Source of the DNA: Roseateles asaccharophilus
GTDB lineage: Bacteria > Pseudomonadota > Gammaproteobacteria > Burkholderiales > Burkholderiaceae_C
Direction: 5' to 3'
Length of the DNA: 64,000 nucleotides
NCBI RefSeq assembly: GCF_004362405.1
Contig: NZ_SNXE01000008.1
Location: 97,022 to 161,021 of the forward strand
Positions 34,760-45,437 of the stretch are shown in pieces (within the stretch, counting starts at the first letter, position 1; each line of letters starts with the position of its first letter). The position numbers were made by a program, and so were the translations under genes. The notes beneath the pieces were generated by a model. The model did not search any database. It saw only the letters and a program-made list of their open reading frames with translations, and had not been told where the DNA came from.

Positions 34760-35946
34760 GGCTTGAGCTGCATGCGGGCGGCCGCGCCGTTCAGCGCGTC
34801 CTGGGGGCTTTGCAGACCGTTGGTGATGGCCTCCAGGGCCGCGTCCATGGCGGTCCAGAAACGGCCCACCTCGGGCACATTCGGAATGGGCTGGCCGGCG
34901 CGGGCGTTCTCCATGCTGGCCTTGATCAGCGGGTTGGCGGCCAGCTCGGCGTAGAAGGCCTTGTTGGCCGGCACGCCCAGGGGCACGTCGGCATCCAGCA
35001 GCTTGAGCGCCTCGGGCCGCAGCAGATGCTGCTCCAGGAACTCACGCGCCACGTCCTTGAGCTTGGAGGGCGCGGCGATCATGCAGCCCAGCACGCCCAC
35101 AAAAGGTTTGCTGGGCTTGCCGGGCACGACGGCGGGGATGGGCGCCACGCCAAAGTCGATCTTGGCGCGGCGCGCGTTGTCCCAGGCCCAGGCGCCGGAG
35201 ATCATCATGGCCACCTCGCCACGGGCGAAGGCGGATTCCATCTCGGCATAGCGGGCGCCGCGTGGCATATGGCCGTCCTTGATCAGGCGCTCGATCATGC
35301 GGCCGCCTGCCAGGGCGCCGGCATTGTTGACGCCCACCTGGGCGGGGTCGTACTCGCCGTCCGGCGTGCGGCCGAAGATCTCGCCGCCCGCGCCGGCCAG
35401 TAGGGGCCAGCTGAAGAAGCTCTTGTTGTAGTCCCAGAGGATGGCGCGCTTGCCCTTGCGTTGCAGCTGGCGGTCCAGCGCGATCAGCTCCTCGAAGCTG
35501 GCGGGCGGCTTGGGCACCAGGGCCTTGTTGTAGATCAGGCCCGTGGTCTCGATGGCCAGGGGATAGCCCCAGAGCCGGCCGCGGTAGCGGAAGGCCTGCC
35601 AGGCGGCGTCCTCGATCTCCGCGCGCAGGGCGGGGCCGGGGCGGATGGGGCTGAGCAGGCCGGCCTTGGCCCATTCGCCCACGCGGTCATGCGGCCAGCA
35701 AAAGATGTCCGGCCCCTTGCCGGCGCCGGCGGCCTGCTGGAACTTGTCGGTGGCGTCCACCGGATGCTCCACCACCACCTTGACGCCCGAGCGCTGCTCG
35801 AAGGCATTGCCCACCTGCTGCAGGCCGTTGTAGGCCTTGTCGCCATTGATCCAGACCAGCAGGCGCGGCGCGGTCTGGGCCGCCGCCCCCAGGGCGGCGC
35901 TCAGCAAAGCCGCGGCGATCAGGCCGCGTGCGGCGCGGCGCTTCAT
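34756..35946 (-). CDS. malE: Periplasmic maltose/maltodextrin-binding protein
   Basis: 396 residues with a signal peptide (ALLSAALGAAAQ, cleavage about residue 23). The mature part matches MalE: LVWINGDKAYNGLQQVGNAFEQRSGVKV, DIFCWPHDRVGEWAKAGLL, PLAIETTGLIYNKALV and MMISGAWAWDNARRAKIDFGVAPIP. It delivers maltodextrins to MalFGK2. It overlaps malK by 4 bases at its start and malF by 4 at its end. Confidence 0.95.
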   Translation of the reverse strand: MKRRAARGLIAAALLSAALGAAAQTAPRLLVWINGDKAYNGLQQVGNAFEQRSGVKVVVEHPVDATDKFQQAAGAGKGPDIFCWPHDRVGEWAKAGLLSPIRPGPALRAEIEDAAWQAFRYRGRLWGYPLAIETTGLIYNKALVPKPPASFEELIALDRQLQRKGKRAILWDYNKSFFSWPLLAGAGGEIFGRTPDGEYDPAQVGVNNAGALAGGRMIERLIKDGHMPRGARYAEMESAFARGEVAMMISGAWAWDNARRAKIDFGVAPIPAVVPGKPSKPFVGVLGCMIAAPSKLKDVAREFLEQHLLRPEALKLLDADVPLGVPANKAFYAELAANPLIKASMENARAGQPIPNVPEVGRFWTAMDAALEAITNGLQSPQDALNGAAARMQLKP

Positions 35947-37061
35947 GCTGCGAGCTCCGGCGCGGCCTGGCGGCGGAAGGCGCGGCCCTGGGCGTCGAAG
36001 AGGTAGAGCGCCTCGGGCGGCAGCTGTAGCTCCAGCTGGTCGCCGCTGCGCAGGCGGTCATGGCCGTTGCGGCCCTCGAACTGGCAGGTCAGGGGCTCGT
36101 CCAGACCGGGGTAAGGGCAGTAGGCAAAGGTGGTGCCGCCCAGGGACTCGACAAAGGCCACGGTGCTGGGCAAGAGGTTCTCGCTGCCGCCCAGGCGAAG
36201 GTGCTCGGGGCGCACGCCCAGGGTCAGCAGGTCGCCGGGCTGGGCGCGCGTGGCGTCCACCAGGGCGCGCATGGTCTGGCCGCCGGCCAGGCGCAGCAGG
36301 GCCTCGCCCGGCGCGGCGCTCACCAGGGTGGCGGGCAGGAAGTTCATCTTGGGGCTGCCGATGAAGCCGGCCACGAAGAGATTGTCCGGATGCTCGTAGA
36401 GTTCCAGCGGCGTGCCCACCTGCTCGATGCGGCCCGCGCTCAGCACCACGATGCGGTCGGCCAGGGTCATGGCCTCCACCTGGTCGTGGGTCACGTAGAC
36501 CATGGTGGTCTTGAGCTCTTCGTGCAGCTTGGCGAACTCATAGCGCATGCGCACGCGCAGGGCCGCGTCCAGATTGGACAGGGGCTCGTCGAAGAGAAAA
36601 ACCTCGGGCTTGCGCACGATGGCGCGGCCGATGGCCACACGCTGGCGCTGGCCGCCGCTCAGGTCCTTGGGCTTGCGGTCCAGCAGATGCTCGATGTGCA
36701 GGATCTTGGCGGCATGGCGCACGGCGCGCTCGATCTCGGCCTTGGGCACCCGCGCCAGCTCCAGGCCGAAGGCCATGTTCTCGTAGAGATTCATGTGCGG
36801 GTAGAGCGCATAGCTCTGGAACACCATGGCGATGCCGCGCTCGGCCGGCGGCACATCATTGACCAGGCGGCCGCCGATGCGCAGCTCGCCGCCGGTGATG
36901 TCTTCCAGGCCGGCAATGCTGCGCAGCAGGGTGCTCTTGCCGCAGCCTGAGGGGCCGACGAAGACCATGAACTCGCCGTCGCGAATCTCCAGGTCGATGC
37001 CGTGCAGGATCTTGGTCTCGCCATAGGCCTTGACCACCGATTGCAGCTTCACGTCTGCCAC
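35943..37061 (-). CDS. malK: Maltose-type ABC transporter ATPase
   Basis: 372 residues. Walker A is GPSGCGKST (36-44), the signature is LSGGQRQRVAIGRAIV and Walker B is VFLFDE, all canonical, in contrast to the TogA copy at 4945-6075. A regulatory/TOBE domain follows residue 235. It is the first gene of the leftward operon malK-malE-malF-malG-reductase. Its promoter region carries palindromes at 37175-37209. Confidence 0.95.
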   Translation of the reverse strand: MADVKLQSVVKAYGETKILHGIDLEIRDGEFMVFVGPSGCGKSTLLRSIAGLEDITGGELRIGGRLVNDVPPAERGIAMVFQSYALYPHMNLYENMAFGLELARVPKAEIERAVRHAAKILHIEHLLDRKPKDLSGGQRQRVAIGRAIVRKPEVFLFDEPLSNLDAALRVRMRYEFAKLHEELKTTMVYVTHDQVEAMTLADRIVVLSAGRIEQVGTPLELYEHPDNLFVAGFIGSPKMNFLPATLVSAAPGEALLRLAGGQTMRALVDATRAQPGDLLTLGVRPEHLRLGGSENLLPSTVAFVESLGGTTFAYCPYPGLDEPLTCQFEGRNGHDRLRSGDQLELQLPPEALYLFDAQGRAFRRQAAPELAA

Positions 37062-37174
37062 AGGGCTACCTCCGGGCCGCGCACCGCGTGGGCGAGGCCT
37101 GTCTCCGTTGTAGGGGGAATCGATGCAGGGGGCTGCGCGCGACCGCGGGCCGCGGCCGGGGCCTGTACCGTGTT

Positions 37175-37189
37175 TGTAGAGAATATACA
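37175..37189. promoter_or_regulatory. Operator-like palindrome 1 (malK side)
   Basis: TGTAGAGAATATACA, an imperfect 15-base palindrome of the type TGTAGT-N3-ACTACA. It covers the proposed malK -10 element, so bound protein would block transcription. Confidence 0.5.
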
Positions 37190-37197
37190 GGCTGACA

Positions 37198-37209
37198 TGT
37201 AGTTCTACA
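37198..37209. promoter_or_regulatory. Operator-like palindrome 2 (malK side)
   Basis: TGTAGTTCTACA, arms TGTAG and CTACA with two central bases. It overlaps the proposed malK -35 element. Its centre is 3 bases shorter than that of the other two. Confidence 0.5.
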
Positions 37210-37284
37210 ACGGAATCAACCCTGATGGACCCGAGTGTTTACACATAAAATCAAAGGCTTAGACTGCTTCTGGGGATAACCCGA

Positions 37285-37299
37285 TGTAGTCAAACTACA
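37285..37299. promoter_or_regulatory. Operator-like palindrome 3 (glgP side)
   Basis: TGTAGTCAAACTACA, perfect arms TGTAGT and ACTACA around three bases. It lies 20-40 bases downstream of the proposed glgP promoter. A LacI-family maltose regulator would be a natural partner; none is encoded in the window. Confidence 0.6.
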
Positions 37300-37409
37300 C
37301 AAATCATCGGGCTTGGGGGATACTGGAATCCAAGGCGGACTCCCGCCGCCTTCCCGCCCGTCTACCGATTCTTGCCCCGCGCTGCCGGGCCTGCATTGCT
37401 GAACACCCG

Positions 37410-39902
37410 ATGAACAACACGCTCGCCACCCGCAACGCCATGTCCAAGAAGCCTGCCTCCGACGCCGCCGATCTTGCCGCCCAGGCCTTTGCCACCGCCC
37501 TGGAGCGCGAGCTGGCCCAACGCGGCCTGCCGGGCGGCCCGGACCGCGACAGCCTGATGCGCGCCGCCGCCAGCGCCTGCCGTGAGCAGCTGGCCCGGCG
37601 CTGGGCCGTCACCCAGCAGGCCGACGCCGCGCGTGGCGAGGCCGCAGCGGTGCGCCGGGTGCACTATCTCTCGATGGAATTCCTGATGGGCCGCGCCCTG
37701 GCCAATGCCCTGGCGGCCCTGCAGCTGGATGCGCCGCTGCGTGCCGCGCTGCTGGCCCAGGGTCAATCGCTGTCCGATGTGCTGGAGCGCGAGCCCGATG
37801 CCGCCCTGGGCAATGGTGGCCTGGGTCGCCTGGCGGCCTGCTTCCTGGACTCCTTCGCGGAGCTGGGGCTGCCGTCCTTCGGCTACGGCTTGCGCTACCA
37901 GTACGGCATGTTTGCCCAGGGCATCCAGGGCGGCCGCCAGGTCGAGTCTCCGGACGACTGGCTGCGCGCCGGCAACCCCTGGGAGATCCACCGCCCCGAG
38001 CTGCGCTACCCCGTGGGCTTCGGTGGCCGCGTGCAGGTCGAGGAGGGCGGTGCCCGCCGCTGGCTGCCGGCCGAGACCCTGGTGGCCGAGGCCTATGACT
38101 TCATCGTGCCCGCCCACCACAGCGAGCGCGTCTCCACCCTGCGCCAGTGGCATGCTGCGGCCGAGGCGCCCATCGACTTCAAGGCCTTCTGCCAGGGCGA
38201 CTATGCCGCCGCTGCCAAGCACCGCGTGGCCGCCGATGCGCTGAACTGGGTGCTCTACCCGGACGACAGCACCGAGGCCGGCCGCGAGCTGCGCCTCAAG
38301 CAGGAGGCCTTCCTGGTCAGCGCTTCGCTGCAGGACCTGATCCAGCGCCATCTGCGCGAGGGCGGCGAGCTGCGCAGCCTGGGCCGGCGCAATGCCATCC
38401 ACCTCAACGACACCCATCCCGCCCTGGCGCCGGCCGAGCTGATGCGCCTGCTGATGGACGAGCAGGGCCTGGGCTGGGACGAGGCCTGGGCCATCACCCG
38501 CCAGGCCATCTCCTACACCAACCACACCCTGATGCCCGAGGCCCTGGAGACCTGGCCGGTGCGGATGTTCGAGGCCCTGCTGCCGCGGCATCTGGACATC
38601 ATCTATGAGATCAACCACCGCTTCCTGGCCGAGGTGCGCCAGCGCTTCCCGGGCGATGAGGGCCTGATCGCCCGCGTGTCCCTGATCGATGAGGGTGGCG
38701 CCTACGGGGGCGAGCGCCGCGTGCGCATGGCCGCGCTGTCTATCGTGGCCTCGCACCGCGTCAACGGCGTGGCCGCCCTGCATTCCGAGCTGATGGTGCA
38801 GACCATCTTTGCCGACTACGCCCGGCTCTTCCCCGAGCGCTTCCACAACGTCACCAATGGCGTGACGCCGCGCCGCTGGCTGCAGCAGGCCAACCCGGCC
38901 CTGTCGGCCCTGATCGATGCGCGCATCGGCCGCGGCTGGCGCCAGGACCTGGGCCAGCTGGCCCAGCTCAAGCCCCTGGCCGCCGATGTGGGCCTGGGCC
39001 GTGAGCTGCAGGCCGTGAAGCGCGCCAACAAGGAAAAGCTGGCCGCGCTCATCCGCCGCGAGCTGGGCCTGGTGGTGAGCCCGGACAGCCTCTTCGATGT
39101 GCAGATCAAGCGCATCCATGAGTACAAGCGCCAGCTGCTCAACATCCTGCATGTGATCGCGCGCTACCAGGCCATCGTGGCCAACCCCGGTGCCGACTGG
39201 ACGCCGCGCACCGTGGTGATTGCCGGCAAGGCGGCCTCGGCCTACCAGATGGCCAAGAGCATCATCCAGCTCGCCCATGATGTGGCCCGCGTGGTCAACA
39301 GCGACCCGCGCGTGGGCGACAAGCTCAAGCTGGCCTACCTGCCCAACTACGGCGTGAGCCTGGCCGAGACCATCATTCCCGCGGCCGATCTCAGCGAGCA
39401 GATCTCCACCGCCGGCACCGAGGCTTCGGGCACCGGCAATATGAAGTTCGCGCTCAACGGCGCCCTGACCATCGGCACCTGGGACGGCGCGAACATCGAG
39501 ATGGCCGAGGCTATGGGCGTGGAGAATATGTTCGTCTTCGGTCTGCGCACCGAGGCCGTGGCCCAGATCAAGGCCCTGGGCTACGACCCGCGTCTGTATG
39601 TGGAAGAGAACCTGCAGCTCAAGCGCGTGATCGATGCCATCGCCCAGGGCGACTTCTCCAACGGCGACACCGGCCGCTACCGCGCCCTGGTGGACAAGCT
39701 GCTGGGCAGCGACCCCTATCTGCTGATGGCCGATTTCGCCGACTACCTGGCCGCCCAGGCCCGTGTGGATGCGCTGTTCCGCCAGCCCGAGGCCTGGGCC
39801 GAGCGCGCGCTGCGCAATATCGGCGGCATGGGCTGGTTCTCCTCGGACCGCACCATCGCCGAATACGTGGACCGGGTCTGGTCGGTGCAAAGCTTGCGCT
39901 GA
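37410..39902 (+). CDS. glgP: Glycogen/maltodextrin phosphorylase
   Basis: Releases glucose-1-phosphate from alpha-1,4-glucans using pyridoxal phosphate. 830 residues, the standard size. Motifs: [14 protein letters not shown] near the start, [30 protein letters not shown], and the PLP-lysine region [23 protein letters not shown] 37410 is followed by a second in-frame ATG at 37440; both are possible. Its stop overlaps the glgB start by one base. First gene of the rightward glycogen operon. Confidence 0.97.
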   Translation: MNNTLATRNAMSKKPASDAADLAAQAFATALERELAQRGLPGGPDRDSLMRAAASACREQLARRWAVTQQADAARGEAAAVRRVHYLSMEFLMGRALANALAALQLDAPLRAALLAQGQSLSDVLEREPDAALGNGGLGRLAACFLDSFAELGLPSFGYGLRYQYGMFAQGIQGGRQVESPDDWLRAGNPWEIHRPELRYPVGFGGRVQVEEGGARRWLPAETLVAEAYDFIVPAHHSERVSTLRQWHAAAEAPIDFKAFCQGDYAAAAKHRVAADALNWVLYPDDSTEAGRELRLKQEAFLVSASLQDLIQRHLREGGELRSLGRRNAIHLNDTHPALAPAELMRLLMDEQGLGWDEAWAITRQAISYTNHTLMPEALETWPVRMFEALLPRHLDIIYEINHRFLAEVRQRFPGDEGLIARVSLIDEGGAYGGERRVRMAALSIVASHRVNGVAALHSELMVQTIFADYARLFPERFHNVTNGVTPRRWLQQANPALSALIDARIGRGWRQDLGQLAQLKPLAADVGLGRELQAVKRANKEKLAALIRRELGLVVSPDSLFDVQIKRIHEYKRQLLNILHVIARYQAIVANPGADWTPRTVVIAGKAASAYQMAKSIIQLAHDVARVVNSDPRVGDKLKLAYLPNYGVSLAETIIPAADLSEQISTAGTEASGTGNMKFALNGALTIGTWDGANIEMAEAMGVENMFVFGLRTEAVAQIKALGYDPRLYVEENLQLKRVIDAIAQGDFSNGDTGRYRALVDKLLGSDPYLLMADFADYLAAQARVDALFRQPEAWAERALRNIGGMGWFSSDRTIAEYVDRVWSVQSLR

Positions 39903-41773
39903 TGCCGACCACGTTGCTCGCCGCGGACGACCTCGCCCTGCTGGCGCGGGGCGAGCACCCGCGCCCCTGGCAGCATCTGGGCGCCCAGCTGCTGCCGGGG
40001 CAGGGCGTGCGCTTCGCGGTCTGGGCGCCGGCCGCGCGCCGTGTCAGCGTGGTGGGCGATTTCAATGGCTGGGACGGCCGGCGCCACCCGCTGCAGCGCC
40101 AGGGCGCGTCGGGCGCCGCGGGCGCTGAGTTCTGGGCCGCGCTTGTACCCGATGCGCGGCCGGGCCAGTTCTACAAGTACGAGCTGGAGGGGCCCGACGG
40201 CCGCCTGCTGCCGCTCAAGGCCGACCCCTATGCCCGGGCCGCCCAGCTGCGGCCCGACAGCGCCTCCATCGTGCCCGGCCCGCTGCCGGCGCGGCAAGAC
40301 CTGGCCCCGGCCCGCCGCGCGGCCGACCGGCGCGATGCGCCGATCGCCATCTACGAGGTGCATCCCGCCTCCTGGCGCCGGCCCGATGGACGCTTCCCCA
40401 GCTGGGACGAGCTGGCCGAGCAGCTGCCGGCCTATGCCGCCGACCTGGGCTTCACGCACATCGAGCTGCTGCCCATCACCGAATACCCCTTCGACGGCTC
40501 CTGGGGCTACCAGACCCTGGGGCTGTACGCGCCCAGCGCCCGCTTTGGCCCGCCCGAGGGCCTGGCGCGCTTTGTGGCCGCCTGCCATGCCCGGGGCCTG
40601 GGCCTGCTGCTGGACTGGGTGCCGGCGCACTTCCCGGTCGATGCCCATGGCCTGGCGCAGTTCGACGGCACCCCGTTGTATGAGTACGCCGATCCGCGCG
40701 AGGGCTTTCATCGCGACTGGAACACCCTGATCCCCGATTTCGGCAAGCCCGGCGTGCGCCAGTTCCTGGCCGGCAGCGCGCTCTACTGGGCCGAGTGCTG
40801 GGGCGTGGACGGTCTGCGTGTGGATGCCGTGGCCTCCATGCTCTACCGCGACTACTCGCGCCCCGCGGGCGAATGGCTGCCCAATGTGCAGGGTGGGCGC
40901 GAGAACCTGGAAGCCATCAGCCTGCTGCAGCGCATCAACCGCAGCCTGGGCGCCGAGGCGCCCGGGGCCATCACCCTGGCCGAGGAGTCCAGCAGCTTTC
41001 CCGGCGTGAGCGCACCGGTGCATGCGGGCGGGCTGGGCTTCCACTACAAATGGAATATGGGCTGGATGAATGACACCCTGGCCTATCTGCGCGAGGACCC
41101 CATCCACCGCCGCTGGCACCACGACAAGCTGACCTTCGGCCTGGTCTACGCCTTCAACGAGAACTTTGTGCTGCCGCTCTCGCACGACGAGGTGGTGCAT
41201 GGCAAGGGCTCCCTGCTGGGCAAGATGCCGGGCGACGCCTGGCAGCAGTTCGCCACCCTGCGGGCCTACTACGGCTTTATGTGGGGCCACCCGGGCAAGA
41301 AGCTGCTCTTCATGGGCCAGGAGTTTGCCCAGCCCAGCGAGTGGAATTTCGAGACCGAGCTGCCCTGGGCCCTGCTGCAGCAGCCGCGCCACGCCGGCAT
41401 GCAGCGCCTGGTGCGCGATCTCAACCAGCTCTACCGCCGCGAGCCCGCGCTGCACCGCCTGGACTGCGAGGCCGCCGGCTTCGCCTGGCTGCAGGCCGAT
41501 GACCGCGAGCACTCGGTGCTGGCCTGGGCCCGCTTTGACGGCGAGGGCGGGGTGGTGCTGGTGGTGAGCAACTTCACCCCGGTGCCGCGCCATGACTACC
41601 GCCTGCCGGTGCCTGCCGGCTTTGCTGCCTGGCGCGAGCTGCTCAATACCGATGCCGAGATCTATGGCGGCAGCCAGGTGGGCAATCTGGGCGCCAGCCT
41701 GCCCACCCGCGCCGATGGCAGCATCGCGCTGAGCCTGCCGCCCCTGGCGACCCTGTTCTTGAAGCCTGATTGA
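39902..41773 (+). CDS. glgB: 1,4-alpha-glucan branching enzyme (short form)
   Basis: GH13 enzyme that makes alpha-1,6 branches in glycogen. 623 residues, about 100 fewer than E. coli GlgB, because the extra N-terminal N1 module is absent; it begins with one CBM48 module ([24 protein letters not shown]). Catalytic parts: [14 protein letters not shown] (nucleophile Asp), [13 protein letters not shown] (acid Glu) and [22 protein letters not shown] (stabilising Asp). It ends one base before the glgX start. Confidence 0.96.
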   Translation: MPTTLLAADDLALLARGEHPRPWQHLGAQLLPGQGVRFAVWAPAARRVSVVGDFNGWDGRRHPLQRQGASGAAGAEFWAALVPDARPGQFYKYELEGPDGRLLPLKADPYARAAQLRPDSASIVPGPLPARQDLAPARRAADRRDAPIAIYEVHPASWRRPDGRFPSWDELAEQLPAYAADLGFTHIELLPITEYPFDGSWGYQTLGLYAPSARFGPPEGLARFVAACHARGLGLLLDWVPAHFPVDAHGLAQFDGTPLYEYADPREGFHRDWNTLIPDFGKPGVRQFLAGSALYWAECWGVDGLRVDAVASMLYRDYSRPAGEWLPNVQGGRENLEAISLLQRINRSLGAEAPGAITLAEESSSFPGVSAPVHAGGLGFHYKWNMGWMNDTLAYLREDPIHRRWHHDKLTFGLVYAFNENFVLPLSHDEVVHGKGSLLGKMPGDAWQQFATLRAYYGFMWGHPGKKLLFMGQEFAQPSEWNFETELPWALLQQPRHAGMQRLVRDLNQLYRREPALHRLDCEAAGFAWLQADDREHSVLAWARFDGEGGVVLVVSNFTPVPRHDYRLPVPAGFAAWRELLNTDAEIYGGSQVGNLGASLPTRADGSIALSLPPLATLFLKPD

Positions 41774-41774
41774 G

Positions 41775-43886
41775 ATGAGCGCCCCTGCCTTGCCCGACTT
41801 GCTGGCCCCCGGCCGCCACGAGCCCTTTGGCGCCCTGGCGCGCGACGGCGGCGTGAACTTCGCCGTGTTCTCCGAGCACGCCGAGCGCATCGAGCTCTGC
41901 CTCTTCGAGGCCGGCGGCCAGCGCGAGCTGCGCCGCTACGCCCTGCACGGCCCGCATGACGGCGTCTTCCACGGCTTCCTGCCCGGCGTGGGGCCGGGCC
42001 TGGTCTACGGCCTGCGCGCCCATGGGTCCTACGCGCCGGAGCAGGGCCACCGCTTCAATCCGCACAAGCTGCTGCTGGACCCCTATGCCCGCGAGATCGT
42101 GGGCCAGTTTGGCTGGCGGGCCGAGCACCATGGTTATGAGCTGGGCCATCCCGAGGGCGCGCGCAGCTTCGACACCCGCGACAACGCCCTGCACGCGCTC
42201 AAGGCTCGCGTGCCCGCGCCGCTGGCGGATTCACCACGCGCCAGCGCGCCGCGCGTCGCGCCCGAGGCCGTGGTGCTCTACGAGGTGCATGTGAAGGGCT
42301 TCTCGCGCCAGCACCCGCAGATCCCACCCGAATTTCAGGGCACGTATACCGGCCTGGCCCATCCGGCCGCCATCGCGCACTTCAAGGCCCTGGGCGTGAC
42401 GACGCTCAGCCTGCTGCCGGTGCACTACGCCATTGACGAGCCGCATCTGGCCGACAAGGGCCTGCGCAACTACTGGGGCTACAACTCCCTGGGCTTCTTT
42501 GCGCCCAGCCCGCGCCTGGCCCGGCGCGCGCACCGCGAGGACCCCGCGGCGGTGGCGGCCGAGTTCCGCGCCATGGTGGCGGCCCTGCACGCCGAGGGCC
42601 TGGAGGTGGTGCTGGACGTGGTCTACAACCACACGCCCGAGGGCAATGAGTTCGGCCCCACGCTTTCATTCCGCGGCCTGGACAATGCCAGCTGGTACCG
42701 CCTGGTGGCCGATGACAAGAGCCGCAGCGAAAACCTCACCGGCTGCGGCAACACGCTGAATGTGGCCCATCCCCGCGTCACCCAGTTCGTGCTCGATTCC
42801 CTGCGCTTTTGGGTGCAGGAGATGGGTGTGGACGGCTTTCGCTTCGACCTCGCCCCGGTGCTGGGCCGCGTGGCCGGTGGCGCCTATGAGCCGCAGGCCG
42901 CCTTCTTCACCGCCCTGCGCCAGGACCCGGTGCTCAGCGGCGTGCACCTGATTGCCGAGCCCTGGGATGCCGCCGGTTTCGATGGCTACCAGGTCGGTCG
43001 TTTTCCGGGGCGCTTCCTGGAGTGGAACGACAAGTTCCGCGACGCGGTGCGCGGCTTCTGGCTGGGCCGCGGGCCGGACGGCCGCGCCATCGGGCGCGGC
43101 GAGTTCGCGCGCCGCTTCACCGGCTCCAGCGATCTGTTTCATCATGCCCAGCGCCGCCCCACCGCCTCGGTCAACTTCATCGCGGTGCATGACGGCTACA
43201 CGCTGAGCGATGTGGTGAGCTATGCCGCCAAGCACAACCACGCTAATGGCGAGGACAACCGCGACGGCCGCGACGGCGAGCTCTGCGCCAATTTCGGCGT
43301 GGAAGGCCCCAGCGAGGACCCGGCCCTGCGCGCCACCCGCGAACGCGTGCGCCGCGCCATGCTGGCCAGCCTGCTGCTGGCCCAGGGCACGCCCATGCTC
43401 AATGCGGGCGACGAGATCGGCAACAGCCAGGGCGGCAACAACAATGCCTACTGCCAGGACAACCCCACCGGCTGGCTGGACTGGCCCCAGGCCGACGCGG
43501 GTCTGAGCGCCTATGTGGGCGAGCTGCTGCGCCTGCGCCGCGAGCATGCCCTGCTGCACCACGGCCGCTGGTTTGTGGAGCCCCCGGGCGGGCCGGGCGA
43601 CGCCTGCATCCGCTGGTTCACCCCCGGTGGCGCCGAAATGCAGGTGCGCGACTGGCATGATGGCGCGAACCTGGGCTTTGCCGGCCAGCTGCGCTGCCCC
43701 GACGGGCGGGCGCAAGATCTGGCCCTGATGTTCAATCCCGAGCCGCAGACCCTGATCTTCACCCTGACCCAGGGGCCTTGGACCCTGCTGCTGGACAGCA
43801 GCGGCGAGCTGCCGGCCGGCCCGCTGCGCCCGGGCCAGCCCCTGAGTGTGCCGGCGCGCAGCCTCTTGCTGCTGCGTGCCCTCTAA
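41775..43886 (+). CDS. glgX: Glycogen debranching enzyme
   Basis: GH13 isoamylase-type enzyme that cuts alpha-1,6 branches from phosphorylase limit dextrins. 703 residues. CBM48 at the N-terminus (FGALARDGGVNFAVFSEHAERIELCLF), then the barrel with GVDGFRFDLAPVLGR, LIAEPWDAAGFDGYQVG and FIAVHDGYTLSDVVSYAAKHN, as in GlgX/TreX. It starts two bases after glgB and ends 30 bp before malQ. Confidence 0.96.
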   Translation: MSAPALPDLLAPGRHEPFGALARDGGVNFAVFSEHAERIELCLFEAGGQRELRRYALHGPHDGVFHGFLPGVGPGLVYGLRAHGSYAPEQGHRFNPHKLLLDPYAREIVGQFGWRAEHHGYELGHPEGARSFDTRDNALHALKARVPAPLADSPRASAPRVAPEAVVLYEVHVKGFSRQHPQIPPEFQGTYTGLAHPAAIAHFKALGVTTLSLLPVHYAIDEPHLADKGLRNYWGYNSLGFFAPSPRLARRAHREDPAAVAAEFRAMVAALHAEGLEVVLDVVYNHTPEGNEFGPTLSFRGLDNASWYRLVADDKSRSENLTGCGNTLNVAHPRVTQFVLDSLRFWVQEMGVDGFRFDLAPVLGRVAGGAYEPQAAFFTALRQDPVLSGVHLIAEPWDAAGFDGYQVGRFPGRFLEWNDKFRDAVRGFWLGRGPDGRAIGRGEFARRFTGSSDLFHHAQRRPTASVNFIAVHDGYTLSDVVSYAAKHNHANGEDNRDGRDGELCANFGVEGPSEDPALRATRERVRRAMLASLLLAQGTPMLNAGDEIGNSQGGNNNAYCQDNPTGWLDWPQADAGLSAYVGELLRLRREHALLHHGRWFVEPPGGPGDACIRWFTPGGAEMQVRDWHDGANLGFAGQLRCPDGRAQDLALMFNPEPQTLIFTLTQGPWTLLLDSSGELPAGPLRPGQPLSVPARSLLLLRAL

Positions 43887-43916
43887 CTTCCGCCCGACCC
43901 CCAGACGAGTCAAGAC

Positions 43917-45437
43917 ATGGACCTGAACCAACGCACCGCCGGCGTGCTGCTGCACCCGACCTCGCTGCCCGGCCCGCATGGCGCCGGCGACTTCGGCCCC
44001 GCGGCCTACCGTTTCGTGGACTGGCTGGCCAGCGCCGGCCAGGGCCTGTGGCAGATGCTGCCCACCACGCCCATCGGCCCGGGCGACAGCCCCTACCAGG
44101 GCGTCTCGGCCTTTGCCGGCAATCCCTGGCTGGTGGCCCTGGAGCCCCTGATCGAGAAGGGCTGGCTGAGCCAGCCGGCGCTGCCGGACTTCGAGGCCCT
44201 GAAGGTGGACTATGGTCGCGTCTGCCCCTGGCGCGAGCAGCAGCTGCGCGCGGCGGCGGCCGGCTTCTTGGCCCGCGCCAGCGCGGCCGACCGCCAGGCC
44301 TTCGCTGCCTGGTGCGACGCCGAGTCCGACTGGCTGGCCGACTATGCGCTCTTCATGGCCATCCGCTCGCCGCTCAAGGGCCAGCCCTGGTGGGAGTGGA
44401 GCCCGGCCCTGGCGCGGCGCGAGGCCGCGGCCCTGCAGGCCGCCCGCCAGAGCTATGCGGACGAAATCGCCTTCTGGCAGTTCGTGCAGTGGCAGTTCGA
44501 TGTGCAGATCCGCGCGCTCAAGGCCTATGCCAATGAGCGCGGCGTGCGCCTGATGGGCGACCTGCCCATCTTCGTGGCCCATGACAGCGCGGACTGCTGG
44601 TCGCGCCCCGAGCTCTACCATCTGGACGAGCACTTCCGCACCACGGTGGTGGCCGGCGTGCCGCCCGATGCCATGTCGGCCGAGGGCCAGCGCTGGGGCA
44701 ACCCGCTCTACCGCTGGGACCGCATGGCGGCCGAGAACTATGCCTGGTGGACGGCGCGCGTGCGCCGCGCCCTGGTGCAGGCCGATGTGTTCCGCATCGA
44801 CCATTTCCGCGGCTTTGCGGGATATTACGAGATCCCCGGCGAGCGCATGGATGCCAAGGTCGGCCGCTGGCTGCCGGGTCCGGGCAAGGCCTTGTTCGAC
44901 GCCATCGAGCAGGCCCTGGGCCGCCTGCCCATCGTGGCCGAGGACCTGGGCTTCATCACCGAGGATGTGCATGCCCTGCGTGATGCCTGCGGCTTTCCCG
45001 GCATGAAGATCCTGCAGTTCGGCTTTGGCGGCGATGGCTCGCATGAGTTTCTGCCGCATATGTGGCCGCGCGCCAGCGTGGCCTACACCGGCACGCATGA
45101 CAACGACACGGCCCGCGGCTGGTGGAATGCCGCCAGCGCCCGTGAGCGGGCCTTTGCCGGCTCCTACTTGGCCTGCGGCGAGCACGATGTGCATTGGGCC
45201 CTGATCCGCGCCTGCTGCAACTCGGTGGCCAGCATGGCGGTCTTCCCCCTGCAGGATGTGCTGGGTCTGGGCAGCGAGCACCGCATGAATGTGCCCGGCG
45301 TGCTGGGCGGCAACTGGGGCTGGCGCTTCAGCTGGGAGATGCTGGATGTGGCCGGTGGCAATGAGCCGGCCCGGGTGCTGGGCCTGATCACCGCGGCCAG
45401 CGGCCGCGGGCCCTTCGAGCTGCTGCGCCTGCCCTGA
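43917..45437 (+). CDS. malQ: 4-alpha-glucanotransferase
   Basis: GH77 amylomaltase, which transfers glucan units between maltodextrins and frees glucose. 506 residues. Motifs: RTAGVLLHPTSLPGPHGAGDFG at the start, ADVFRIDHFRGFAGYYEIP (nucleophile Asp), PIVAEDLGFIT (acid Glu) and AYTGTHDNDTARGWW. It closes the glgP-glgB-glgX-malQ operon. The divergent MalEFGK importer supplies its substrate. Confidence 0.96.
   Translation: MDLNQRTAGVLLHPTSLPGPHGAGDFGPAAYRFVDWLASAGQGLWQMLPTTPIGPGDSPYQGVSAFAGNPWLVALEPLIEKGWLSQPALPDFEALKVDYGRVCPWREQQLRAAAAGFLARASAADRQAFAAWCDAESDWLADYALFMAIRSPLKGQPWWEWSPALARREAAALQAARQSYADEIAFWQFVQWQFDVQIRALKAYANERGVRLMGDLPIFVAHDSADCWSRPELYHLDEHFRTTVVAGVPPDAMSAEGQRWGNPLYRWDRMAAENYAWWTARVRRALVQADVFRIDHFRGFAGYYEIPGERMDAKVGRWLPGPGKALFDAIEQALGRLPIVAEDLGFITEDVHALRDACGFPGMKILQFGFGGDGSHEFLPHMWPRASVAYTGTHDNDTARGWWNAASARERAFAGSYLACGEHDVHWALIRACCNSVASMAVFPLQDVLGLGSEHRMNVPGVLGGNWGWRFSWEMLDVAGGNEPARVLGLITAASGRGPFELLRLP

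Larger units (their letters stand above)
37062..37409. promoter_or_regulatory. Divergent malK / glgP control region
   Basis: These 348 bases separate the transporter operon from the glycogen operon. For malK the minus strand shows TTGTAG (plus 37205-37210) and TATATT (plus 37182-37187) with 17 bases between, a plausible sigma-70 promoter. For glgP a weaker TTTACA (37238-37243) / TAGACT (37260-37265) pair with 16 bases is seen. Three related palindromes overlap or flank these elements (see separate entries). Confidence 0.6.

Noticed and set aside
37362..39890. 842-codon open frame opposite glgP
   Set aside because: Antisense shadow; composition typical of reversed GC-rich coding DNA.
42666..45281. 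871-codon open frame opposite glgX/malQ
   Set aside because: Antisense shadow of two enzymes with intact catalytic motifs; no recognisable domain of its own.
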